In this document: positions 7,757-15,800 of the stretch, one piece after another
Layout: every line of letters begins with the position of its first letter
Position numbering within the stretch: the first letter of the stretch is position 1
Assembly (NCBI GenBank): GCA_045632605.1
Contig: JAZQXA010000036.1
Coordinates: 1-19,389 of the forward strand
Length of the DNA stretch: 19,389 nt
Reading direction: 5' to 3'
Source: Flemingiibacterium sp045632605
GTDB taxonomy: Bacteria; Bacillota; Clostridia; Oscillospirales; CAG-272
Notes under the pieces: generated by a model
Told to the model about the DNA's origin: nothing
The model's input: only the letters and a program-made list of their open reading frames with translations
Databases searched by the model: none
Made by a program: the position numbers and the translations under genes

Positions 7757-7919
7757 AAATGGACATAAGAGTTCGAAAATCATCAGGGTTTTTACTATTT
7801 TATTTACGAATTTTTAGTGTTTTCAAAATCGGTGTCCACTTTATTTGCAATTTATAACATCCATAATTGTCAGATATATTGGTTATTTTTCGTGATGTTG
7901 TAGGAATAATTCCGAATTA

Positions 7920-8690
7920 TTACGGTTCGAAATTATTCCTGCCACTCGATCTGCCATATTCTGACGGTGGACAGCCGTATGCCGATTTGAAGAAGCGGCA
8001 TAGATTCTCGGGAGAAGAAAATCCGAGCTGGTTTGCTATAGCCAAAACCGAAACTTTATTTTCAAGAAGCCTCGTGATATCACGAAGAATCAACTGCTTT
8101 GCATATTGTTTTGGGGTCATATTATATTCGCGTTTGAAAAGCTTCGCAATATATTCGTTGGAATAATTGAAATTTCGTGAAAGGTTATTTTCTTTGAAAA
8201 CCTCAACATAGTTTTCCTCAACATATTTTTTTATGTGATCATTAAGCGAGAGAATGTTTTCCATCTTCGTTTCGGAAACATATGAAATAAGTATATCGGT
8301 AAGCTTTAAGACCCTTGTTCCTCCGCGGGAAGCCAACGGCTTGTGCTGCTCTTTTTTCGTATATTTGCGAAGTAATTTCAGTATATCGCCAATATACTCA
8401 TCAAGTGAAACATCGATTTCAATAATCTCGTTTATCTCGGGAAATGTGTAAGCATGAATATACAATGCGTAAAATTTATCGTTCTCATGTTCACGCAAAG
8501 AAAAAGTACGGTTTGCCGGCATTATATAGAGGTTTCCCTTCTTAAAGCGACGTTCCATTCCATCAAAGGTATAAAATGCCGAGCCGCCGAGCGAATAGTA
8601 AATTATCGAAAACGGACGCGTTATATTATTAAACCCCCATTCCGGTGATGTGTAACGCTCCATTGCATCAACAACCGATAAACACTGCAT
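7920..8690 (-). CDS. AraC-family transcriptional regulator
   Basis: 256 residues from ATG 8690, with GAGGGG 7-8 bases upstream. The N-terminal half (about 1-115) has the beta-rich cupin-like sensing domain of AraC proteins (FKKGNLYIMPANRTFSL is the typical turn before a metal- or ligand-binding jelly-roll strand). The C-terminal 90 or so residues carry the two helix-turn-helix units: FNYSNEYIAKLFKREYNMTP with KQYAKQLILRDITRLLE, then VSVLAIANQLGFSSPENLCR with FFKSAYGCPPSEYGR, ending 12 residues later. Regulators of this type commonly sense a sugar and activate adjacent carbohydrate genes. The three-gene cluster directly upstream in the same direction is the obvious candidate target, but that is inference. 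An inverted repeat AGGAATAATT (7902-7911 with 7931-7940) overlaps the stop codon and lacks a T tail. Confidence 0.9.
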   Translation of the reverse strand: MQCLSVVDAMERYTSPEWGFNNITRPFSIIYYSLGGSAFYTFDGMERRFKKGNLYIMPANRTFSLREHENDKFYALYIHAYTFPEINEIIEIDVSLDEYIGDILKLLRKYTKKEQHKPLASRGGTRVLKLTDILISYVSETKMENILSLNDHIKKYVEENYVEVFKENNLSRNFNYSNEYIAKLFKREYNMTPKQYAKQLILRDITRLLENKVSVLAIANQLGFSSPENLCRFFKSAYGCPPSEYGRSSGRNNFEP

Positions 8691-8717
8691 AGTATGCCCC
8701 CTCTCATTGGTGTAATC

Positions 8718-8746
8718 ATTATACCATAATCACGCCAATCTGTCAA
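8718..8746 (-). promoter_or_regulatory. Consensus sigma-A promoter of the AraC gene
   Basis: TTGACA (8746-8741), 17-base spacer, TATAAT (8723-8718), with TGG before the -10. Both hexamers match the consensus fully, which implies strong basal expression unless repressed. The start codon lies about 28 bases beyond the -10. Confidence 0.85.
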
Positions 8747-8789
8747 TATCAGCTCCGAAAATGAAATATTACGCCCTGCGATTCCGAAC

Positions 8790-8846
8790 CGAAAAGATCT
8801 TTAACGCAAAAACACAGATCTGTCTTGTATTTAATTTTGCGTTAAA
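8790..8846 (-). terminator. Terminator-like 12-bp inverted repeat after the three-gene cluster
   Basis: TTTAACGCAAAA (8800-8811) and TTTTGCGTTAAA (8835-8846) form a perfect 12-bp stem six bases after the last gene's stop codon. The loop holds a further palindrome, ACAGATCTGT. The minus-strand tail is only GATCTTTTCGG, so termination may be weak and read-through into the AraC gene is possible. Alternatively the repeat is a binding site upstream of the AraC promoter. Confidence 0.55.
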
Positions 8847-8851
8847 ACGCA

Positions 8852-10402
8852 TCACCTTGCAGCTTTAACGTAAATTTCAAGATAAACAATCGAATTCTCG
8901 TGAGCGAACGAGAATCGCGGACAAAGCTGATGGAAATTCGCTTCTTTCGGAATTGAATAGCAAAGCACAGTTGACTTGGCAAAACGGTCATCCTGCTCCT
9001 TTCCAATGTACTCACAGCATGATGCGTTAACATAAAGCCTCGGCGGCTCTGCAATCGCCGCATCTGTGTCGGAAACCGCTATGCGAAGCGTAAGCTCTGC
9101 ATTTTCGGGAATATCGCCGGCAAAAACGTGTGCGCTGCCTGTGACACACTGCTTTGTAAATTGAATCGGAAGCTGCTGTCCCGGGTTCATCCTCGCCCAG
9201 AAGGAACGGACGTCGTTAAAGGTTACGACATGGCGGCGGTTCATCCGCTGAACGGCATCCGGGTCACCGAGAGTATTGATTATAGTCCAGTAAATCGAGC
9301 TGTTCCAGAAGCGTGTGTTCGGATCAAAGTCAAGCTCCGCTTCCCTGTCGAAACGCAAATGCACATTGCTGAGAAAATAATTGTATACATAAAACTTATC
9401 CGCGCCCTGAGCATATGCGCTTGCTGCAAATGCTGCAAAGGTTTCGATGTTCGGCTCAACCGAGTGTGCGCCCGGATACGCCGAAAGATACATTATTTCC
9501 ATACAGGGAACAAGCTCAACTCCATAAGGCTTCACGAGATTTGCCCAAAGCTTTATCGGCATATCGTTGTCAATGCAAAGGAAGCTTCCGGGACAAAGCA
9601 TATCAACAATTCCCTCGCGAACCCACTGCATAACGTCCATGCCGTGGTCAAAGCAGGTTTTCATATCCGCCGGAACGCGAACTGCTATCTTTATCTTATG
9701 TCCGTATTTTTCCTCATGCCGTTTGACGATCGCATCAACATCGCGAACAAATCCGTTCATTATCTCAACGCCGTCATATTCCATTCCGTAACGGAAGTAA
9801 TAGGGGCTTCTTAAAAAGTCAAGCTCAATTCCAAAGCAGTCGTAAAGCGAAAGTGCTTCTTCGATCTTGCCGATTTCATGCTCGCGAACCTCTGCATATG
9901 AAAAATCGTACGCTCTGTCGCGTCCGTACGCGGTAAATCCGGGAGGAAGCTGTGACATACGGTATTCGGGATGCTTATGGTAAAAATCGGGAAGACTGAA
10001 CCCGGTTTTGGTGTCAGCGCCGCGGTCATGGTAATCGTTCATGCGGAAGGAAAGCCACGGATTTATTCCTGCCTTTTTGAATTCCTCGATCATGATGGCG
10101 TTGTGGTCAACCTGAAGCTCATCAAAAACGATATGTGCGCCCTTGGCACATTTGTTGTATTTATAGTCAACCGGATAGCCGTTTTCTTCGGTCATGTGAT
10201 ATTTGTCAAGATAGCTTGTGTAACGCTTTGACGGATATGTTGTCAGCTGCCCCGTGACGTTTAAAAAATAATCGGTGACGTGTGTACCCTCAAACTCCCA
10301 TGCGAAATTTCGGATGTCCTCAACCGACGTCGGCTTCGCCTCCGGGTGACCGATATATTTGAGAATACCGTCAGTGTCTGAATTTATAATAATGCCCTTC
10401 AT
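8852..10402 (-). CDS. TIM-barrel glycosidase-like protein, cytoplasmic paralogue
   Basis: 516 residues from the ATG at 10402, preceded by AGGAG 8 bases upstream. The frame is open further upstream, but that part overlaps the previous gene and lacks similarity. There is no signal peptide, so a cytoplasmic location is expected. The sequence aligns over nearly its whole length with the barrel of the 752-residue protein encoded just upstream: EGTHVTDYFLNV, INPWLSFRMND (residues 113-123), GIELDF (191-196), FVRDVDAIVKRHEEKYGH, IAVRVPADM and a strand ending in PCME. Conserved acids E193, D195 and E302 sit at strand ends where glycoside hydrolase barrels keep catalytic residues. A C-terminal beta domain of about 100 residues follows. 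The exact GH family is not recognised and activity is inferred from fold-like features only. It is the last gene of the cluster. Confidence 0.75.
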   Translation of the reverse strand: MKGIIINSDTDGILKYIGHPEAKPTSVEDIRNFAWEFEGTHVTDYFLNVTGQLTTYPSKRYTSYLDKYHMTEENGYPVDYKYNKCAKGAHIVFDELQVDHNAIMIEEFKKAGINPWLSFRMNDYHDRGADTKTGFSLPDFYHKHPEYRMSQLPPGFTAYGRDRAYDFSYAEVREHEIGKIEEALSLYDCFGIELDFLRSPYYFRYGMEYDGVEIMNGFVRDVDAIVKRHEEKYGHKIKIAVRVPADMKTCFDHGMDVMQWVREGIVDMLCPGSFLCIDNDMPIKLWANLVKPYGVELVPCMEIMYLSAYPGAHSVEPNIETFAAFAASAYAQGADKFYVYNYFLSNVHLRFDREAELDFDPNTRFWNSSIYWTIINTLGDPDAVQRMNRRHVVTFNDVRSFWARMNPGQQLPIQFTKQCVTGSAHVFAGDIPENAELTLRIAVSDTDAAIAEPPRLYVNASCCEYIGKEQDDRFAKSTVLCYSIPKEANFHQLCPRFSFAHENSIVYLEIYVKAAR

Positions 10403-10432
10403 AAGTGTTTCTCCTTCGGTGGAATTAGTCAT

Positions 10433-10458
10433 ACAGGGAGCTTTTAATCGCTCCCTGT
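10433..10458 (-). other. Intercistronic hairpin between the two barrel genes
   Basis: ACAGGGAGC (10433-10441) and GCTCCCTGT (10450-10458) form a perfect 9-bp stem with an 8-base loop, nine bases after the upstream stop codon and 31 bases before the next start. No T run follows on the minus strand, so it more likely stabilises or marks a processing point in the mRNA than terminates it; partial attenuation cannot be excluded. Confidence 0.65.
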
Positions 10459-10466
10459 AGATATTT

Positions 10467-12725
10467 TCAGTTTTTCGAGGTTTTAATAAACACCTCTGCG
10501 TGTTCTGCGGTAAAGCCGTAATCCTTGCAGAATATTTCCGCCAGGACATATGTTCCGTCATGAGCCTCCACGGGAATTTCATAGCAGAGCAGGATATCGG
10601 ACGTGAAAACGTCGCGGCAGGTTTCTGTTCCGACATATTCGCAAAGCTTGGAGTTTGCGTATACTGTCGGCATGATATCGGGAAGCGTCTTGCTGTCATA
10701 GGATATCTTGAAGGTCACCTTTGCGCCCTCGGGAATATCTCCGACCGGTATTCTGATTGCGGTGTATGTGTTTGCAGGAACAGTAAGCGGAAGCTGTGAG
10801 TGATGTTCGTTCCAGCTTGCAACGGTGTCATTATAGCCGGCGAAACAGCGGCGGTCAACGGTCATAAGCTTGTCATAAGAGCCTATCGTTGTGAGCAGAT
10901 TCCATGCGCCGCGTCCTGACAGAACCGAGAAAATATCGGAATTATAGCTCCACTTTTCATCCGATGTGAGGGCCTCAGGCGCGAGGAAGTAGTTATAGAG
11001 TGCAATCTTATCTGCGCCCTGTGAGAATGCGTTTGCCGCAAAGCCGGTGCGCGAGGTAAAGTTGTATGTCGAATATGTCGGGCCGTTCCTATGGTTCTTC
11101 TTTTGCTGCTCAATACAGGGGGCAAGCTCGATTCCGAGAGGGCTTAAAAGCGAGGACCATGTACGAACGGGAGTGTCATGCTCGCCGGATTCAAAGCGTC
11201 CGGTGGGGATTACAAGGTCGATAAGTCCCTCATGCGCCCATGTGATAACGTCAAGACCGAAATCGTAGTTGGTCTGAATATCGGGAGCAACACGAACCGC
11301 GGTTTTGATTTCGTGTCCGTACTTTTCCTCATAAACCGCAACGAGATCGTCAACATCGCGCATAAACTCGTTGAGAATATCAAGTCCTTTATATTCGCCG
11401 CCAATGCTGAAAAGTCTGATTTCACGCTGATAGTCAAGCTCAATTCCGTAAGGATCATATGTGCCAAGAGCATCGTTTATGTGCTGAAGCATTATCTCGC
11501 GCACCTCCTCAAGCTCATAGTTGAGTCCCATGTCGGTATATGATTTTTCACGGTGCTGAACGCGGTAAAGATCAGGTCTTGTATAGTAGAATTCGGCAAT
11601 AGCGCTATTGGGCTGATTTGCGGCAAGCGATGTTTTCTGGTCGTGAATATCGTTCATTCGGAACGAAAGCCACGGATTTATTCCGATTGTCGGGAAGGTT
11701 TCACAGAAGAGTCCAACGTAATCGGTGCCTTTATTATAAAGCAGATCGTATGCTGCAGATATGATAAAATCGTTTTTGAAATCAACCGGAACACCGGCAA
11801 TTTCGGTGACAGTGTATCTTTCCGCATAATCCTCAAACACATTTGACGGATATACGGTCACGCCTTCTGAATTAACATTTATCATGTAATCGGTGATATG
11901 AGTGCCCTCAAACTGCTTTGCATAGGCGATGATATCCTTTGCGGTCATATCATACTGATTAACCCACTTTAAAAAGTTTGAATTGTCGTGATTCAGGATG
12001 ATGCCGTTAACCTCAAACTGCTTTTCATATTCGGGATCGTATTCTCTGAAATTTTTGAAAATATGCATTTTTGTGAAGCTGAGTTCAGCGAATCCACGGC
12101 GGTCAAGACCGAGATTATCGCCGAAAACGGTTGTGGGCACCGCAGGGAAATCCTCCTCGGCAACCGGAACCATCGCAAAGTTGTCAACGCAGAACGACTG
12201 GATACATTCAGTGAATGCACCGCCGCGGAACTTGATATAGGAAAGCTCCTTTTCAAGCTTTATGTACATTTCAATTTTGAGCCAATCGTTATTGAGGTAA
12301 ATCTGTGTATAGTGGTTTGCCATTGTTCCGTCAGTATAGAAGAACTGGGTCTGAAGCAGCGCAATCTCGCCCTGCTTTGCAGTACGGAAATAGCCCTCGA
12401 ACTTATATGTTCCGGCATATACGAAGTAAGACGGCCAATAGTCAAAGCCGGTTGCACAGTGTACGATGTCGGTCATCTCGAGATATGTGCCGTTTGCATC
12501 CTTGATCTGATTGATAGTCTGACCGTTTGCCGTCCAGTTTGCGCGAAGGACGCTCGCCTTGTCAAATTTGCCGTTCTGGAAGAGGTCGCCCTCGGGAAGC
12601 GGCTCGGCAATCGAAAGCGGAGGAGTCCAGCCATCGTCTGCTGCCGTTGTGGCTGTTCCAAATGCCGCAAAGAGCTGACAAACCGTCAAAACGGTGAGAA
12701 TGACGGATAAAATTCTTTTTTTCAT
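10467..12725 (-). CDS. Secreted CBM-like module plus TIM-barrel glycosidase-like protein
   Basis: 752 residues from ATG 12725. A signal peptide MKKRILSVILTVLTVCQ.. is cleaved near residue 28-29 (ATTAA|DDG). Residues about 45-205 look like a CBM_4_9-type beta-sandwich (NGKFDKASVLRANWTANGQ, FVYAGTYKFEGYFRTAKQGE, IQSFCVDNFAMVPV). The rest (about 235-640) is the barrel shared with the 516-residue downstream protein: EGTHITDYMINVN, INPWLSFRMNDIHD, GIELDY with E429 and D431, VRVAPDIQ, and CIEQ with E539. The E429-E539 distance matches E193-E302 of the paralogue within one residue. A C-terminal beta domain follows. The likely role is an extracellular polysaccharide-active enzyme, but no GH family is assigned. 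There is no sortase motif or S-layer anchor. The ribosome binding site is weak (AAAGG about 17 bases upstream). Confidence 0.75.
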   Translation of the reverse strand: MKKRILSVILTVLTVCQLFAAFGTATTAADDGWTPPLSIAEPLPEGDLFQNGKFDKASVLRANWTANGQTINQIKDANGTYLEMTDIVHCATGFDYWPSYFVYAGTYKFEGYFRTAKQGEIALLQTQFFYTDGTMANHYTQIYLNNDWLKIEMYIKLEKELSYIKFRGGAFTECIQSFCVDNFAMVPVAEEDFPAVPTTVFGDNLGLDRRGFAELSFTKMHIFKNFREYDPEYEKQFEVNGIILNHDNSNFLKWVNQYDMTAKDIIAYAKQFEGTHITDYMINVNSEGVTVYPSNVFEDYAERYTVTEIAGVPVDFKNDFIISAAYDLLYNKGTDYVGLFCETFPTIGINPWLSFRMNDIHDQKTSLAANQPNSAIAEFYYTRPDLYRVQHREKSYTDMGLNYELEEVREIMLQHINDALGTYDPYGIELDYQREIRLFSIGGEYKGLDILNEFMRDVDDLVAVYEEKYGHEIKTAVRVAPDIQTNYDFGLDVITWAHEGLIDLVIPTGRFESGEHDTPVRTWSSLLSPLGIELAPCIEQQKKNHRNGPTYSTYNFTSRTGFAANAFSQGADKIALYNYFLAPEALTSDEKWSYNSDIFSVLSGRGAWNLLTTIGSYDKLMTVDRRCFAGYNDTVASWNEHHSQLPLTVPANTYTAIRIPVGDIPEGAKVTFKISYDSKTLPDIMPTVYANSKLCEYVGTETCRDVFTSDILLCYEIPVEAHDGTYVLAEIFCKDYGFTAEHAEVFIKTSKN

Positions 12726-12786
12726 TTTATATAACCATAACCTTTAAAAGGTTTCCTTTCTCGCCCACATGGGGCGCCGTTCGCGG

Positions 12787-12816
12787 TCAAGTCCCGATGA
12801 TTCCGCCGGGACCTGA
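12787..12816 (-). other. Intercistronic hairpin between the modular protein and barrel genes
   Basis: TCAAGTCCCG (12787-12796) and CGGGACCTGA (12807-12816) make a 10-bp stem with one G-U pair and a 10-base loop within the 114-base gap. A second small stem CGCCC/GGGCG (12762-12776) follows. There is no T tail, so it does not look like a full terminator. Confidence 0.55.
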
Positions 12817-12839
12817 CTGCAAAAAGGTGATTGAAGCTA

Positions 12840-15800
12840 TCAGTCAACAAGCTCGATTACGAGGTTGTCGATATCGAAATTCTTGTTGTCGGGATCGCCT
12901 CTCGGGCCGCCTCTGAGCTGGAGTACGATTTCTCCGGGGTTTTCAACGGTGTAAGTGAACTCATAGTGCTGCCATTCGTCGGTGAGCGAGGAGAGATATG
13001 TTCTGTCCTCGGCAAAGCCTTCAAGGATCTTAAGCTCATACGTCGTTCCGCCGAGAACAAATGCCGTACGTCCGTACATTGTTTCGCCCTCGTCAGAGGT
13101 TCTCGCGTCATAAGCAACGCGATATGTTCTGCCGACGATTGCCGGATATCCGGTGGAAAGGTTCACGGGAGTGTATGACTCAATACGCTCTTTCACAGTG
13201 AGGTAGCTGTTGCCGTTCTCCGAGCCGATTCCGATTTTTCCGGTTCCTTCGGCGATTGACCAGCCGTCAAGCGCGTTTTCGGGATTCTCGAAGTTGCCGT
13301 TCAGATAATATTTGCCGTCCTCGGGGATTGCCGCGGAAACATCCTCGTTCTTAACTATCGAAACATTATCAATGTCGAAGGAGGTGCTGTCTCCGACGCC
13401 GCTTATCCAAAGATTAAGCCCCATTGTGGAAAGCGGAATGAAGGTGTGTTCAACATGTGTCCACTCATCGGTTATCGCATAGCCTTCAGTGAGAAGCGAG
13501 AGCGCGTCAATCTTCGAGCCTATCGCGCTGCGGATATTCATCGCTTCACCCTCGCTGCTTGTTCTGACGTCATACGAAACCGTGTATACATTTCCGGGAA
13601 CAGCCGCATATACGAGAGAAAGTACGATAGGTGCATCGGAATCCTTGCGTTCGCTTGATGTGAGATACTTATTTCCGTCCTCATCGGTGTTGACGGTGAT
13701 ATCTCCAGAACCGTAACCCATCTTCCATTCGCCGCTTACGGTTGCTTCGTTGTTGAATTCTCCGTTTTCATAGAGATTTTCTTCTGTCGGAACATAATTG
13801 ACTTCCATGAAGCGGGCATTTCTGAACTCATAGTCCTTGGTGTTGTTCTTCATCGGGCCGCCGTAAATCTTCAGCTCGAAGTCAGAGGTTTTTGAGACAG
13901 TGAGCGTTATCGAAACGGTTCTCCATGTGTTGTCGATCATTGAAGAGCTGATATCGTCGCCAACGCTTATGCGGACAATGCTCATTTCGCCCTCATTTGA
14001 CGTTCTCATCTGAGCGGTGAATCGGTATGTTCCTGCCTTAACCTTAAATCCGGGCTTATATGTGATGCCGAGAAGATTGCTTTCGATGCCGCTCACGGCG
14101 AAGTATACGCCGTTTTCGTCCTCACGGGCTTCAAGAGTCTGACCGGCTGCTGTCCAGTAAGGAAGAATTTCCTTGCTTGTTGCGCCGTCAAGCAGATCAT
14201 TTTCGTTTCCGGGAACGACCGGAGGAAGTCCGGTTCCGTTTTCCGGGTCAATCGCGTCCATGTCGATTTTGTTTATCTTGGTGTCGAGGTTGATATAATC
14301 ATAATCGATCACCGAAGCGCCGCTTGCAACAAGTCTTAGCTTCTTCGGCGAAACAGGCTCTGTTACTTCAACGACAAAGGTAACCTCTTTCCACTCTGCG
14401 CCAACCGTTTCACTTGTCCTACCGTCAACGCTGAGAAGCTCTTTGCCTGCGAGATATGCGCGAAGCGAAGCCTTGTTTGCGTCCGCTTCAAGAACAGCTG
14501 AATTCTTGATGCTGTATTTGTTATAGTCAAGCGCGCCGACGCGTACTCTTGCCGTTACGAAATATTTGCCGGGTTCAAGCTTTCTTGAGCCGGTGTTTCT
14601 GACGGCTGCGTTTCCGCTCTCGTCGGCAGTAACGCGGATAAATTCGGATTCGCTTTCCTCGCTTGCCGTCAGTGTATAAAGCTGTCCGCCGGCATCCTCT
14701 GCATACCATCCTGCAGAAGCAGAATCAGCTCTGATGGAATCGCTGTCCACGGCGAGGTTCTGACCGTCAATCGGTCGCTTTGACGCGGGATCAAGCTTTA
14801 CAAGCGAAAGGCTGTCGATCTCAAACGGCACAACGCTGTTGCCGTATACGCTGCCTCTGAACATAAGCTTGAAGGGATATTCATTCGCAAGATTGATTAT
14901 ATACGAATATTCAACCCAATCGGAGGTGAGCACCGTGTCTGAGCCGTTGAAAATACCTGTTTTTTCGGAGGCAAGGTAAATCACCTGTGAGCTTCCCAGC
15001 ATTACTCTCACAGAGGTGATGCCGGTGATGCTTAACGGCACATTAACCACGTCTGCGCTGCGGGCACGGAACGAGAGCTTGTACGCTCCGGCTTCGAGCG
15101 TCTTTCCGGTGTTTTCATAAATCAAACGGTCGTCGCAGTTGTCGCGTCCTCCGAGACGGATATAGCTGTTTGAAACAGCTGACTCATTTTCCTTGGCGAG
15201 AATCTTGTTGATCACGTCAGCCGTGCCGGAATCAGATGCACCCCACGGAGCATTAAGCCCGAGCTTATCAAGCTCCTTCTGCTTGAGCGCAAGCAGGGTC
15301 ATCACTATGCTGAGATTAATATTTTCTGCAGTCAGCTTTTTCTCCGCAAGGATTATTTCGATGTCGGAGAAATCAAGTGCCGCCGCTGAATCAAGCGAAA
15401 ACATAAGGTCCTGAACGTCAATGTCAGCTGCAGTGTCGAGGATGAATGTCACCTCTGTCCAGCTGTCGGAAACTTCAACGGTCTTTACGCCGTTTGCAAT
15501 CACAAGCGGAATACCGTTTACAGATGCACCGAGGTTTGCGAGAATCATGTTACCGTCTGCTGTTAGCACGTCGCCGTTTGTTTCATATTTTGTAAAATCA
15601 ATCGCGCCTGCTGCGGCAAGACGGAATCTTCCGGTAATACTGTAAATTCCCGATGTGAGAGTGCCGAGTCCCGATACATGAATCTCCGTAACACCGTCTT
15701 CCGGCGCGAAAACACGGTTATAAACCGAACCGCCGTCACTGGTAACAGTAAGTGCTTTCAGTGTGCCGCCCTGTTCAAGGGCGCTCCATCCGGAAACACC

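Larger units (their letters stand above)
6545..7854 (+). mobile_element. IS3-family insertion sequence
   Basis: About 1.31 kb carrying one transposase gene. The ends are set by inverted repeats that share TAAATTGCAAA exactly (6545-6555 and, inverted, 7844-7854) and then GTGG after a four-base mismatch, 15 of 19 positions in all. The inner right end carries the AAAGTGGACACC motif often seen at IS3-type ends. No clear 3-4 bp target duplication is visible, and the canonical TG..CA tips are not evident, so the outer limits may be off by several bases. The element lies between the YobI-like gene and the AraC gene, 66 bases beyond the stop codon of the latter. Confidence 0.75.

Noticed and set aside
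9128..9814. 228-codon open frame on the plus strand
   Set aside because: It is antisense to the 516-residue barrel protein whose sequence is conserved with its paralogue; Cys/His/Arg-rich shadow composition.
10403..10699. N-terminal extension of the 516-residue barrel protein up to 10699
   Set aside because: It overlaps the 3' end of the upstream gene in another frame, and the ATG at 10402 has an ideal AGGAG and is where similarity to the paralogue begins.
11988..12710. 240-codon open frame on the plus strand
   Set aside because: It lies antisense to the signal peptide and CBM-like module of the 752-residue protein, has no ribosome binding site, and mirrors the biased codon use of the real gene.
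15190..15345. Dockerin domain in the giant protein
   Set aside because: The helical segment lacks the repeated Asp/Asn calcium-loop pattern required for dockerins.
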